In this document: one piece after another, positions 1-8,880 of the stretch
Layout: the number at the start of each line of letters is the position of its first letter
Numbering within the stretch: the first letter of the stretch is position 1
NCBI GenBank assembly: GCA_937907705.1
Contig: CALCVP010000083.1
Coordinates: 62,001-126,000, forward strand
From: an uncultured Prevotella sp.
Lineage (GTDB): Bacteria > Bacteroidota > Bacteroidia > Bacteroidales > Bacteroidaceae
Reading direction: 5' to 3'
DNA length: 64,000 nucleotides
The notes under the pieces: model-generated
Databases searched by the model: none
What the model saw: the letters and a program-made list of their open reading frames with translations, nothing else
Told to the model about the DNA's origin: nothing
Position numbers and translations under genes: made by a program

Positions 1-2
1 TA

Positions 3-33
3 AAGGCGATAAAAGCAGTGCCTTTATCGCCTT
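3..33 (-). terminator. Terminator hairpin after the zinc-ribbon lipoprotein gene
   Basis: Arms 3-13 and 23-33 are perfectly complementary (11 bp) around a 9-base loop. It lies about 20 bases past the stop codon of the minus-strand lipoprotein gene, so it probably ends the argH-lipoprotein transcript. Confidence 0.6.
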
Positions 34-53
34 CGTGTATATATCTGTTTTTC

Positions 54-647
54 CTAACGGTTGTTGACCATCAACACGCCTTGCGGACCTGTAGTAGACC
101 CGCGATAACGGAACAAACGTGTCTTAGAGCCTTGCTTTCCTTTTGTCTGAAGACCCTCATTGTTCAAATCATACTCGCGCTTGCAGGTTGGACACACCGC
201 TTTGCCAGCCGAAGTCATGGTCAATTGGTAGCGAGGCATGTTGCTTTCGCTATAACAGTTGGGGCATTGGCTGTCATATACATAAAACACTGCGGGAAAA
301 CTGGTATTTCCATAGCCTACTATAATGCCTGTCTCGTTGTAGACGCCCAAGGTTACCGTCATCAGCTTTTCTGGCTCTGTGCGCACCACAGACTCTGTCG
401 TTCCGCCCTGATTGCCGGTCATGGCATAGTAGTTGCTGCCCTTGGTGGCTATCCGGCAAAAGGTTCCCGGTGCATTGCTGTTCATGGCTTCGGCCAAACG
501 AAGGCTTCGGCTGCCTTGATTGTTGAATGAAAAAGTACACGGATAGCGGCTGTATTCATATTCTGCATCGGTGCAACTATGCAGTATCATGGTTGTTGCA
601 GCAGCCAATAGCAACAGGCCGAAGTAGTGCTTTACTATCTTTCTCAT
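54..647 (-). CDS. Zinc-ribbon lipoprotein, function unknown
   Basis: A 197-residue protein with a lipoprotein signal peptide: basic start, hydrophobic core and lipobox LHSC, with the Cys near residue 25. It should be anchored in the envelope. The C-terminal half carries CPNC and CPTC, about 25 residues apart, a four-cysteine arrangement typical of a small zinc ribbon or rubredoxin-like knuckle. The Rieske pattern is not met because the histidines are missing. The start ATG overlaps the argH stop by 4 bases (ATGA), which implies translational coupling to argH. I do not recognise the family, and nothing visible links it to arginine metabolism apart from position. Confidence 0.75.
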   Translation of the reverse strand: MRKIVKHYFGLLLLAAATTMILHSCTDAEYEYSRYPCTFSFNNQGSRSLRLAEAMNSNAPGTFCRIATKGSNYYAMTGNQGGTTESVVRTEPEKLMTVTLGVYNETGIIVGYGNTSFPAVFYVYDSQCPNCYSESNMPRYQLTMTSAGKAVCPTCKREYDLNNEGLQTKGKQGSKTRLFRYRGSTTGPQGVLMVNNR

Positions 648-1981
648 TTCAGCAACTCCTTTTCCGCCTTCTCCACACGGTCAAAGCTGAATCCGCTCAG
701 GCAGTATTCCATCAGCTGGGCTATCTTGTCATTGCACAAGTTGCCGATAGACCCTTCATGGGTATGGTGTATCTCTTTATCAGGTGTAAACTTACCTGCC
801 TCTATGTCAAGTCCTACTTTCTTGTACGCATCGCGGAAAGGCATACCGGCAGCAGCCAAACGGTTTACCTCTTCTACCGAGAACATAGGGTCATACATCT
901 TGTTGTCCAAGATGTGCTCGTTCACTTCCATCTTGTTGATGATGTAAGCAGCCATTTGCAAGCAGTCTTTCATCTCGTCAAAAGCGGGCAAGAACACTTC
1001 CTTGATAATCTGAAGGTCGCGGAAGTAGCCACAAGGCAGGTTGTTCATAATGAGTGTTATCTGCTGTGGCAGACCTTGCAGTTTGTTGCTCTTGGCACGT
1101 ATCAGTTCAAACACATCGGGGTTCTTCTTGTGTGGCATGATAGAACTACCTGTGGTACACTCCTTAGGCAGTTTCACGAACGAGAAGTTTTGGCTGTTGA
1201 ACAAGCATGCGTCAAAGGCCATTTTTGCCAGTGTTCCTGCTATGGTGGCCAGCGCGAAGGCCACATTACGCTCCATCTTGCCACGCCCCATCTGCGCATA
1301 TACCACATTGTAGTCCATCGAGTCAAAACCCAACAGTTCGGTTGTCATGGTGCGGTTCAGCGGAAATGATGAGCCATAGCCTGCTGCACTGCCCAAAGGA
1401 TTGCGGTTGGTCATTTTCCAAGCGGCCTGCAAGAAAAGCATGTCGTCTGCCAAACTCTCGGCATACGCGCCAAACCACAATCCGAAAGAGCTGGGCATAG
1501 CCACTTGCAGATGAGTGTATCCTGGCATCAACACCTGCTTATACTGATTGCTTTTCTGCAAGAGTTCATCAAAAAGTACCTTTACCAGTTCGGCTATATC
1601 TTTGATTTGCTGTCGGGTAAAGAGCTTCAGGTCTACCAATACCTGATCGTTGCGCGAGCGTCCGCTATGTATTTTCTTGCCCATATCGCCCAACTTTCGG
1701 GTCAACATGAGTTCTACCTGCGAGTGAACATCCTCCACTCCCTCTTCAATCACAAACTCGCCACGCTCACACACGGCATAGATATTCTTCAGCTCCACTA
1801 ACAGTTGGTCCAATTCGGCTTTCTCCAGTAGTCCGATAGACTGTAGCATGGTAATGTGCGCCATAGAGCCTAACACATCATACTTGGCCAGATACATGTC
1901 CATCTCACGGTCTCTGCCTACCGTAAAGCGTTCAATCTCTTTATTAACCTCAAAGTTTTTTTCCCAAAGTTTATTTGACAT
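644..1981 (-). CDS. argH: Argininosuccinate lyase
   Basis: Cytosolic enzyme that splits argininosuccinate into arginine and fumarate, the last step of arginine synthesis. The fumarase/aspartase superfamily signature GSSIMPHKKNP is at about residues 275-285. The protein has 445 residues, the usual length for the Bacteroidetes form. A longer in-frame reading begins at 2044, but the start at 1981 (MSNKLWEKNF) gives the expected N-terminus, and the extra 21 residues look like translated leader. It is the first gene of a two-gene unit with the overlapping lipoprotein. No other arginine genes are in the window. Confidence 0.96.
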   Translation of the reverse strand: MSNKLWEKNFEVNKEIERFTVGRDREMDMYLAKYDVLGSMAHITMLQSIGLLEKAELDQLLVELKNIYAVCERGEFVIEEGVEDVHSQVELMLTRKLGDMGKKIHSGRSRNDQVLVDLKLFTRQQIKDIAELVKVLFDELLQKSNQYKQVLMPGYTHLQVAMPSSFGLWFGAYAESLADDMLFLQAAWKMTNRNPLGSAAGYGSSFPLNRTMTTELLGFDSMDYNVVYAQMGRGKMERNVAFALATIAGTLAKMAFDACLFNSQNFSFVKLPKECTTGSSIMPHKKNPDVFELIRAKSNKLQGLPQQITLIMNNLPCGYFRDLQIIKEVFLPAFDEMKDCLQMAAYIINKMEVNEHILDNKMYDPMFSVEEVNRLAAAGMPFRDAYKKVGLDIEAGKFTPDKEIHHTHEGSIGNLCNDKIAQLMEYCLSGFSFDRVEKAEKELLK

Positions 1982-1986
1982 AGCCA

Positions 1987-1994
1987 CAAAAGTA
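1987..1994 (-). promoter_or_regulatory. Possible -7 element of argH
   Basis: TACTTTTG on the minus strand fits the Bacteroidetes -7 consensus TAnnTTTG. It is only 6 bases from the argH ATG, so the transcript would be nearly leaderless. No clear TTTG -33 element is seen. Confidence 0.3.
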
Positions 1995-2005
1995 TTAAGA
2001 ATGAA

Positions 2006-2041
2006 GCATTGAAAACCATGCTGTTTCATGCTTTTCAATGC
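2006..2041 (-). terminator. Hairpin between the SRPBCC gene and argH
   Basis: Arms 2006-2015 and 2032-2041 form a perfect 10-bp stem around a 16-base loop. It lies 30 bases past the SRPBCC stop and upstream of argH. It is probably a terminator or leader hairpin, but no long T run follows. Confidence 0.4.
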
Positions 2042-2070
2042 CAAACAGGTGTGTAGAAGGTATATTTTGC

Positions 2071-2541
2071 TTAAAGCACATTATAAGGAAGCATGGCCAG
2101 CATATCGGCAATCTTGTCGATACCGTCTTTCAGCTTGCCGCCTACCATAGGCTTCAAGAAGATAGGTATGTCTGCTTTTACAGTCAATCTCATCTTGCAT
2201 GTATAGGCCGTTACAGGCAGCAACTGTATCCACAGCGTTACAGGTACCGGTGAATTGTCTGCCTCCAACTTGATGCACTTCGGCTCTTCGCGCTCTATGA
2301 TACGCAAAGTTACGTTGCCCACAGGCGAAACATTCACAGACACGCTGTCTGCATCAAAGGCAAGGTCTTTGATTTGGTCTACCGGCAACTTCTGTTTCAT
2401 CTCGTCGGCATTGGGAATGTTGGCCATATTGGCTTGCAACATGTCTTTTATCTTGCCCACGTTGTTAAGGTTGCTCAATGTCTCGTACACTTTTGTCTGC
2501 ATGCAGGGTATCTGCTTGATACCACTTTCGTATTTACTCAT
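2071..2541 (-). CDS. SRPBCC-like conserved protein
   Basis: A 156-residue cytosolic protein without signal peptide or membrane segment. The pattern (N-terminal helix ending in YETLSNL, an alternating beta-strand middle, and a C-terminal helix with KPMVGGKLKDGIDKIADML) resembles SRPBCC/START-like ligand-binding folds that Bacteroidetes commonly encode beside pyrE. The ligand and function are unknown. It follows pyrE on the same strand with a 160-base gap that holds a strong hairpin (2577-2637), so it may be separately controlled. The assignment rests on overall pattern, not on catalytic residues. Confidence 0.75.
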   Translation of the reverse strand: MSKYESGIKQIPCMQTKVYETLSNLNNVGKIKDMLQANMANIPNADEMKQKLPVDQIKDLAFDADSVSVNVSPVGNVTLRIIEREEPKCIKLEADNSPVPVTLWIQLLPVTAYTCKMRLTVKADIPIFLKPMVGGKLKDGIDKIADMLAMLPYNVL

Positions 2542-2576
2542 AAACAGTTATAATCTGATGATAATGTAATGTAGAC

Positions 2577-2637
2577 AACCGCCTATGGTTGCATGAGCTG
2601 CCTGACACGAGGCATTCAACAGCAGCCATAGGCGGTT
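2577..2637 (-). terminator. Large nested hairpin between pyrE and the SRPBCC gene
   Basis: Arms 2577-2592 and 2622-2637 pair over 16 bp with one mismatch. The 29-base loop contains a second small stem (TGCCT/AGGCA). It is either the pyrE terminator or a regulatory leader of the following gene. No T run follows on the minus strand, so a simple intrinsic terminator is not certain. Confidence 0.5.
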
Positions 2638-2700
2638 TATTGTCTATCAGTGATAGAATTTTATGTGAATCAAAATATTTTAATTTCCTTGCTTTTGTGC

Positions 2701-3333
2701 TTATCCGTTCCAATGAGCAGGGTCTTTGCGCCACTCGTGCAGCACTTCCACATCGCTCTCTGCAATGTAGCCTGTTTCCAATGCCTCTGCCACTACATGC
2801 TCATAGTCGGTCAATGTAATCAGCTTGACATGAGCATCGTCAAAAGCTTTCTTGGCCACAGGGAATCCATAAGTATAAGAAGCCACCATGCCTATTACCT
2901 CACATCCGTCTCTGCGGATAGCATCTACGGCTTTCAGACTGCTGCCACCGGTAGAGATAAGGTCTTCTATTACAACTACCTTCATGCCGGGACGAAGCTC
3001 GCCTTCAATAAGATTCTCAAGTCCGTGGTCCTTTGGTTTGCTTCTCACATACACAAAAGGCAGGTTCAGCGCATCGGCTACGAGTGCTCCTTGGGGTATG
3101 GCACCTGTGGCAACGCCAGCTATAGCCTCTACCTCCGGGAAGTTTTCAAGCACTGCGTGTACAATTTCCAGTTTTACATAATTGCGCAGCTCTGGATAAG
3201 ACAAGGTCTTTCTGTTGTCGCAATAGAATGGAGACTTCCAACCTGAAGCCCATGTAAACGGATTGTTTGGCTGTAACTTGATAGCCTTAATCTTCAATAG
3301 TTTTGATGCAAAAGCTTTCTTTAAATTGTCCAT
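2701..3333 (-). CDS. pyrE: Orotate phosphoribosyltransferase
   Basis: Joins orotate and PRPP to give orotidine 5'-phosphate, the fifth step of pyrimidine synthesis. The PRPP-binding loop VVVIEDLISTGGSS is at about residues 117-130, and AGVATGAIPQGALVAD upstream fits the family. The length of 210 residues is normal. It stands alone with respect to other pyr genes. A consensus promoter lies directly upstream at 3363-3393, giving a leader of about 25 bases. Confidence 0.96.
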   Translation of the reverse strand: MDNLKKAFASKLLKIKAIKLQPNNPFTWASGWKSPFYCDNRKTLSYPELRNYVKLEIVHAVLENFPEVEAIAGVATGAIPQGALVADALNLPFVYVRSKPKDHGLENLIEGELRPGMKVVVIEDLISTGGSSLKAVDAIRRDGCEVIGMVASYTYGFPVAKKAFDDAHVKLITLTDYEHVVAEALETGYIAESDVEVLHEWRKDPAHWNG

Positions 3334-3362
3334 AGTGGTAATTTATTACATTATATTGTTTG

Positions 3363-3393
3363 CAAAGTTACTATCTTTCAATCAGTAATCAAA
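3363..3393 (-). promoter_or_regulatory. pyrE promoter, Bacteroidetes type
   Basis: The -7 element TAACTTTG (3363-3370) and -33 element TTTG (3390-3393) are separated by exactly 19 bases on the minus strand, matching the Bacteroidetes primary sigma consensus. Confidence 0.75.
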
Positions 3394-3424
3394 ATAAAAT
3401 CAGTGCTTTTTATGGCTTCACCGC

Positions 3425-6046
3425 TCAGTTATGGGCTGTGGGTGCCACGGGTTGTGGAGCTACCATAGAACGTATATAGACATCGCGCTGCGGGAACGGT
3501 ATCTCTATATTGTGCGCATTGAGGGTGTTGTAGATAGCTTCCTTTACCTTTCCTGTCATTCCAAACTTCTCTTCTACCAGCACCCAATAGGTTACAAACA
3601 GATTGACGCTATTGTCGCCAAACTCGTCAAATACCACACTGATAGGCTTCTTGGTGTGTATGATGTCTCTGCCCTCGGCATTTTTGGTTTCCAAAGACTT
3701 CACGGCAGCTATGAGCATCTCTCTTACTTGCTCTACATTGGCCCCATAGGCTATGCCTACCGGCACCTTTACCATCTCATAAGAGTGGTTCTTGGTGATA
3801 TTCTTGAAATTCTTGTTAAACAGCGAACTGTTGAGAAATGCTATCACACAACCGTCTGCCGTTACTATTTGTGTAGACTGATAGGTAATGCTCTCTACCT
3901 TGCCCCGTATGCCATCGCACTCTATGAAGTCGCCTACGCGCACACGGCCTGTCATCAGCGAGATGCCATAGAAGAAGTTTTCCAGCAGGTCTTTCATGGC
4001 AAAACCGACACCGGTTGCCAAACCTGCCGAGATAACAGAGATGGCAGTAGACGGTATTTTGAGCATCTTGATAGAGATGATAAAGTAAAGTCCCCACACG
4101 CAGATGGCAATAATATTGTTGGCCAGCGTAAAGTTGGGCTTTCCGTTTACCATCACCTTAGGCTTGCGATACTTGTGGTAAAGAGCCTTTATCAAGTAGT
4201 TGAGGTAGCGGAACAGGAAGAACATGGACGTTACTGCCACCATCTTGCTGACAGACAGCTGTACTATGTCCGGTATATTGATAAAGTTTGCAAAGAAAAT
4301 AGTAAATACCGTAGCGGAAAGGTCGAACACATTAGACGCCCACCAGATTGACAACATGACCGAGAACACTGCCATAACGGGTACTAAAGCCATCGACACG
4401 AAGTCGTAAAACCAAGTTACGTTGATGTGCTCGGCATGATTAGTATAGACTATTGTCATTTTCTTTACAGCTTGCTTCAAGGCCCCGCTCTTGCCATCGG
4501 CAGGTTTTGCCTCATGCGCCTGTACCGCTACCGCATCTTTAGCTTGAGCTATACGCTTGTTGAGCACTTTATATTCATAGACAGCCAACAGGTCGTAAAA
4601 ACAGGTAATGGTCTGTATGCAGCTCAGCTGGAACATCCACCAGATAAGTATCTGAACGGCCAGTAAGGTATAGCCGTACCAAGCTGCACCGGTAGAAAAC
4701 ACCATGATGAGCAGCGATATCCAAGTGTAGAAAATATCGTAACGGGGAATATTGTCGTTGTGGCGGGTAATGACATTCCATTGCCACAGAGTAAAGAGCA
4801 GCAAAACCGGAGGAAACACCAGTTGCACAATGTTGTTGGGAATAAACACTATACGGAAACTTATCACCAAAAACGACATGAGCATAACAGGCGAATAGAT
4901 GCGGAAGCCGCTCTTGATCTGGTCGCCCGGCAAGCGAACCAGCAGCGACACGAAGATGACCACCAGCAGCCATGCATACTCAATGAGCAACTGCGATGCC
5001 ATCAAGAAGAAGTTGTGATACATAAAGGTGCGTGCCACCATTACCGATACGGCAAAGATTATCATGGCGGCAGCCAAGATAAGGCATACCTTCTTCTTCA
5101 TAAACTCTTCGGTACGAAAGCGCTTGGGCACTAACCATCTTACCAACACATTGCTCAGCAGGGCTGCCAATACGATATAAAACAGGATAAACAAACACAG
5201 ACCTATTACAATAGGACCACGCCATTGGGAATGCACTGTGCGCTCCTTGCCCGATGATGTGCGCAACGTCTCTACCTTGTATTTGTCGCTGAAGTCGGCT
5301 TTGGCGTCATGATAAGACATAGGCAGCTTGGCCAACGTCTCAAAATAAGAGTCGTCGCCATTGACAAATATGCTGTGCTGTATGGCCTCGTAACGCTTGA
5401 TGGCATAGTCGTTGACCTTTTTGAGCTTCTTGGCCACCATCTTATAGTGCTGGTTGTCACGCTCTATATTGTCGCGCATCTTTATCAAGTTGTTGCGCAA
5501 AGCCACCGCATAGGTCAAACAAGCCTGTCTGTCAGCTTGTCCCTGCAACGACAGGAGGAAAGGCTGCTGCTTTCTGTCCCTACGGTCCATCGGTACGGGT
5601 TTCACCATCTTCATCTCTTTGCCCTCCATCTTTATCTTGAGCGAAGGGGGCAACGACATCAGCGACTCTATCAGTGAGTTGTAGCGGTTAATCTCTGTGT
5701 CAATACGCTTGAGCACCGCATCATAGGGCATGCGGCGCTTGCTGAACTCCTTGTACTGCTCTGTGGCCTCATGACAGGCATAAGTCATGTCAAACGTAAA
5801 GTCTTGTTTCTGAGAGTAAAGCATCAGAGCTACCTGGTCGCTTCGCTGCATAAGGCTGATCATTTGGCGGTGTTGCAGCTCGTTGCGCTGGTTGTAACGC
5901 GCTATATTCTGGCGCTGCTCGCGATACGACTTTTCGAGTTCGGCACACAGCACCGACAGCGTAGACGACAGGTTGCTTTCCTTCAGCACTGCCAGCGAAG
6001 GCAGACTGACCAGTAAAGCCAGTAGAATAAGAAGGGTTTTCTTCAT
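3425..6046 (-). CDS. Large MscS-family mechanosensitive channel
   Basis: An 873-residue inner-membrane protein. A signal peptide (about residues 1-19) precedes a helical, charged, probably coiled-coil periplasmic region to about residue 280. Roughly ten hydrophobic segments follow. The MscS core begins near residue 670: a glycine/alanine-rich pore helix (SAGLATGVGFAMKDLL), then the beta domain with RVGDFIECDGIRGKVESI. It ends in a cytoplasmic cage domain. The architecture is like MscK/YbdG-type long channels, which release solutes during hypo-osmotic shock. It is a single-gene unit with a perfect promoter at 6191-6221 and a leader of about 140 bases. Confidence 0.92.
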   Translation of the reverse strand: MKKTLLILLALLVSLPSLAVLKESNLSSTLSVLCAELEKSYREQRQNIARYNQRNELQHRQMISLMQRSDQVALMLYSQKQDFTFDMTYACHEATEQYKEFSKRRMPYDAVLKRIDTEINRYNSLIESLMSLPPSLKIKMEGKEMKMVKPVPMDRRDRKQQPFLLSLQGQADRQACLTYAVALRNNLIKMRDNIERDNQHYKMVAKKLKKVNDYAIKRYEAIQHSIFVNGDDSYFETLAKLPMSYHDAKADFSDKYKVETLRTSSGKERTVHSQWRGPIVIGLCLFILFYIVLAALLSNVLVRWLVPKRFRTEEFMKKKVCLILAAAMIIFAVSVMVARTFMYHNFFLMASQLLIEYAWLLVVIFVSLLVRLPGDQIKSGFRIYSPVMLMSFLVISFRIVFIPNNIVQLVFPPVLLLFTLWQWNVITRHNDNIPRYDIFYTWISLLIMVFSTGAAWYGYTLLAVQILIWWMFQLSCIQTITCFYDLLAVYEYKVLNKRIAQAKDAVAVQAHEAKPADGKSGALKQAVKKMTIVYTNHAEHINVTWFYDFVSMALVPVMAVFSVMLSIWWASNVFDLSATVFTIFFANFINIPDIVQLSVSKMVAVTSMFFLFRYLNYLIKALYHKYRKPKVMVNGKPNFTLANNIIAICVWGLYFIISIKMLKIPSTAISVISAGLATGVGFAMKDLLENFFYGISLMTGRVRVGDFIECDGIRGKVESITYQSTQIVTADGCVIAFLNSSLFNKNFKNITKNHSYEMVKVPVGIAYGANVEQVREMLIAAVKSLETKNAEGRDIIHTKKPISVVFDEFGDNSVNLFVTYWVLVEEKFGMTGKVKEAIYNTLNAHNIEIPFPQRDVYIRSMVAPQPVAPTAHN

Positions 6047-6190
6047 ATTTTTATTTCCAAGTTAGATTGTTTCGTTTGTTAACACTGGTGCTTTTAGTGC
6101 ACACATACATTCCTTTTCAAAGGACAGAAAGTAGCTTGTTATACCTGTCTGGCAAACTATCTCTGCACAGGTTATAATATATAACAAGTG

Positions 6191-6221
6191 CAAAGGTAGC
6201 CCAAAAACATAGCATATCAAA
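6191..6221 (-). promoter_or_regulatory. mscS promoter, Bacteroidetes type
   Basis: The -7 element TACCTTTG (6191-6198) and -33 TTTG (6218-6221) on the minus strand have a 19-base spacer. Both match consensus exactly. Confidence 0.75.
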
Positions 6222-6291
6222 ATATAAGCGGCAAATATTGTGTATTTATTTTATCTAAAATACATTTTTCTATTGTTTTTGTAAGAACCCC

Positions 6292-6362
6292 TTTCTGAAA
6301 ATGCTATGGGCATGTTGGTCTGTTGCCAACATGCCCATACATACTAAAAGGACTTTCAGAAA
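6292..6362. other. Nested hairpin upstream of the mscS promoter
   Basis: An inner perfect 14-bp stem (6305-6318 with 6326-6339, 7-base loop) is enclosed by a second perfect 9-bp inverted repeat (6292-6300 with 6354-6362). No gene ends nearby on either strand, so this may be the terminator of an unannotated small RNA. Confidence 0.45.
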
Positions 6363-6499
6363 TTGATTTTTGCGTTTGCTTGTATCCCTACAAGCTTTTC
6401 TTTATTATTAATTGTGAGTAATGAACAGCTGCTAATCACAGTCAGCTTATTTCTTTGTTATCCTAAACTATTCTCTTACCCTAAACCATATCTTTATGT

Positions 6500-6536
6500 A
6501 ATCTCCCTGCTGCCCTGTAAAGGGCCAGCAGAGATT
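6500..6536. other. Bulged hairpin in the gene-free region
   Basis: AATCTC..TGCTG.CCCT pairs with AGGG.CAGCA.GAGATT around the tetraloop GTAA, giving 15 bp with small bulges. It is a candidate part of a structured RNA. Confidence 0.35.
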
Positions 6537-6873
6537 GACAACTACCGTTGTATTATCGATGGATGAAAATCGATATTGTTGTTTTCAACTTTCAACGCTG
6601 CAAAATTATAAATCATTTGTCAATTAAAGTGTTATTTATCGTTCAAGTTGTATAAAAAAATATTCAAATCGCCTCTTTTCACAATATTCGTACCTCCATT
6701 AACGATTGGTTAAAATACCCATTTTTCTCAAATCCGCTTACTTTTTTCCATACATTTCAATTTCTTGAATTTAAATACTTAAATGCCGTTTTATGGCAGC
6801 GACCATATTATATAAATACAGTAATAGTAAACATTCGCACACATTTAGAAGTTACATTTAATCATATTACACG

Positions 6874-6980
6874 CCAAAAGCAGTGCAATTAGCTACCGAT
6901 TGCACTGCAATTGATAACCGATAGCTATGCAAACGGCATTCAATTGCAGTGCTTTTGAATGCCGTTTGCACTGCTCTTGG
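6874..6980. repeat. 22-bp phased dyad array A (5 dyads)
   Basis: Five 7-bp cores start at 6880, 6902, 6924, 6946 and 6968, spaced exactly 22 bp: GCAGTGC, GCACTGC, GCTATGC, GCAGTGC, GCACTGC. Each sits in a degenerate 19-bp dyad and the array is 107 bp long. Segments 6929-6943 and 6955-6969 form a perfect 15-bp inverted repeat spanning neighbouring dyads. The context is divergent genes. Confidence 0.9.
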
Positions 6981-7243
6981 AAATGGACCTGTTTTTCTGC
7001 TGTTATAGCAACATGCTGTTATATATAAGTAAAATGCAATATGCACACTGACGAGCAGAGCTTCTGCCTCTTCAAACCTATGTAGGCGTATCACTGCTGA
7101 ATGCATATAGAATACGGATAACTGCCATACGGTTTTCCCTATCCTGCAAAAACAAGTCATTGCTGAATCATTATTGGACATTGGACCAAAAAATCCAACA
7201 AACGTTAAAAAACGAGACAAAAACGCATTTTCTTGTCTATTAA

Positions 7244-7275
7244 TTTGGAAGTAATGTGATATTGCAATACATTTG
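7244..7275 (+). promoter_or_regulatory. Promoter of the DUF3836-ABC-GntR operon
   Basis: TTTG (7244-7247), a 20-base spacer and TACATTTG (7268-7275). The leader would be about 180 bases. Confidence 0.65.
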
Positions 7276-7463
7276 CAGTGTACTACAACAGTGGTACACT
7301 AAAACACGAGAAAAAGAAATGCTGACAAAGGCGGTCTGTCAACCAAAAAGCAAAACCACTAAATAATGAACACAACAACAAGGAAAACAATATTAGCAAG
7401 CGACAGACCGCTGTCGGCATCTCTTTTACACACAATATCAGTAACACATTAAACATTACAATT

Positions 7464-7946
7464 ATGGAAATCATTATTACAGCCGCCACCATCATGGCCA
7501 TGTATCTTAACACTACTGCCAACAGCAGATCGTCTTTTGCCTACAATGCAGACATTGAAAACAATCAGGTAAAGACCATGTATGTGATGAACGACAACCA
7601 CGGCACGCTCTCCAACAGGCTCCAATACCATTATGAGTATGATGAATTGGGCAGACTCAAGAGCCGCATCACACTGCGTGCCAATGCCTTTAGCAATCAA
7701 AACATGCCCACTGAGCGTCTCGACTATCAATACGATACAGAGGGCTACACCCTCACACGCAGCACATGGAACAGGCAGAAGCAATGTTTCAACCGTCCCG
7801 AAAGCCGCATCTGCTACCGACAAGCCACGCCACAAGTCATGTCGGTGCTCAGCTATCAGCTCGACAAAAAGTCAAACAGCATGCTGATGACAGACCAGAT
7901 GCTGGCCATGAACGGCAGATCCGACAATTGGGTCAATAACGGATAA
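7464..7946 (+). CDS. DUF3836-type small secreted protein
   Basis: A 160-residue protein with a short hydrophobic N-terminus (IIITAATIMAMYLNTTAN) that looks like a signal peptide. A repeating strand pattern with YEYDELGRLKSRITL and YQYDTEGYTLTRSTW follows, reminiscent of YD/RHS-like strands and typical of the DUF3836 family of Bacteroidales. The function is unknown. It is the first gene downstream of a good promoter and precedes an ABC transporter by 84 bases, so it is probably cotranscribed with the transporter and its GntR regulator. Confidence 0.75.
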   Translation: MEIIITAATIMAMYLNTTANSRSSFAYNADIENNQVKTMYVMNDNHGTLSNRLQYHYEYDELGRLKSRITLRANAFSNQNMPTERLDYQYDTEGYTLTRSTWNRQKQCFNRPESRICYRQATPQVMSVLSYQLDKKSNSMLMTDQMLAMNGRSDNWVNNG

Positions 7947-8030
7947 AAAAGAAGTAAGCCTTCTTAGAGGAAACAGCTGGCGGAAGCCGCTTCACAACAC
8001 TACTGCAATCCCTTAACAACAACAAAGCAA

Positions 8031-8852
8031 ATGATACAAATCAGCCATCTCGACTACAAATATATGGGCGCAAAAAGCCATGTATTCAATGACTTCGACC
8101 TTACCCTGAGCAACAACAATATCTATGGACTACTGGGCAAGAACGGCATGGGAAAATCTACCCTGCTCTACCTCATGTGCGGTCTGCTACGCCCCGAACG
8201 GGGCACCATCACCATTGACGACTATGATGTAAAGCAGCACAACCCCGAACTGCTGAGCAAACTGTTCTTCGTTCCCGAAGAGTTTGAACTTCTGCCTGTC
8301 TCTCTGAAGGAATACATCAAGGTCAACAGAGACTTCTATCCCCACTTTAGCATGGACATATTGAAGCAGTGTCTCAATGACTTTGGCCTACCCTTGGACG
8401 TGCATCTCAAAGAGCTTTCCATGGGACAGAAAAAGAAAGTCTACATGAGCTTTGCCTTGGCCACCAACACTCAATACCTGTTGATGGACGAACCGACCAA
8501 CGGTCTCGACATTCCTTCCAAGAGTGAGTTCCGCAAAATCATTGCCAGAAACATGTCAGACGAGCGCACTTTGATTATATCCACCCACCAGGTACATGAT
8601 GTGGAGTCGCTGCTCGACCATATTCTGATACTGGATCACTCGCACATGCTGCTCAATGCTTCAGTAGCCGACATCTGCGAGCAATACACTTTTGAGTTCC
8701 GCACGGTCAACCAGATGGACGACAGCGTCATTTACAGCGAACCGTCGCTGCAAGGCAACGCCGTGATAGCGCACAAAACATCGCCCGGCAAAGAAACAAC
8801 ACTCAACATGGAGCTGCTGTTCAATGCCGTAACCAATGGCATCATCAAGTAA
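8031..8852 (+). CDS. ABC transporter ATP-binding protein
   Basis: A 273-residue ATPase subunit. Walker A GKNGMGKST is at about residues 36-44, the signature LSMGQKKK near 130, Walker B LLMDEPTNG near 150, and the switch histidine is in IISTHQVHD. It belongs to the class of ATPases paired with a GntR regulator of the YtrA group. Partner: the membrane protein 28 bases downstream. The substrate is unknown; YtrA-type systems are often tied to cell-wall or antibiotic stress, which is inference here. Confidence 0.9.
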   Translation: MIQISHLDYKYMGAKSHVFNDFDLTLSNNNIYGLLGKNGMGKSTLLYLMCGLLRPERGTITIDDYDVKQHNPELLSKLFFVPEEFELLPVSLKEYIKVNRDFYPHFSMDILKQCLNDFGLPLDVHLKELSMGQKKKVYMSFALATNTQYLLMDEPTNGLDIPSKSEFRKIIARNMSDERTLIISTHQVHDVESLLDHILILDHSHMLLNASVADICEQYTFEFRTVNQMDDSVIYSEPSLQGNAVIAHKTSPGKETTLNMELLFNAVTNGIIK

Positions 8853-8880
8853 AAATACACCCTTAACAATACACGAAAGT

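Larger units (their letters stand above)
6047..7463. other. Gene-free region between the mscS and DUF3836 genes
   Basis: About 1.4 kb without a credible gene, very AT-rich from 6600 to 6870. It holds the mscS promoter, hairpins at 6292-6362, 6500-6536 and around 6555-6575, repeat array A (6874-6980) and the promoter of the DUF3836 operon (7244-7275). Short open frames over array A only translate the repeat. Confidence 0.7.

Noticed and set aside
54..647. Rieske iron-sulfur assignment for the argH-linked lipoprotein
   Set aside because: The CxH/CxxH ligand pattern is absent; only CPNC and CPTC are present.
527..1369. Plus-strand ORF of 280 residues
   Set aside because: It is antisense to argH; a shadow frame of a well-supported gene.
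644..2044. Longer argH start at 2044
   Set aside because: The added 21 residues (beginning MALKSMKQHG) translate a hairpin and promoter-like region and do not belong to the family.
6867..7220. Minus-strand ORF of 117 residues
   Set aside because: It reads through array A and AT-rich DNA. The composition is repeat translation, with no family features.
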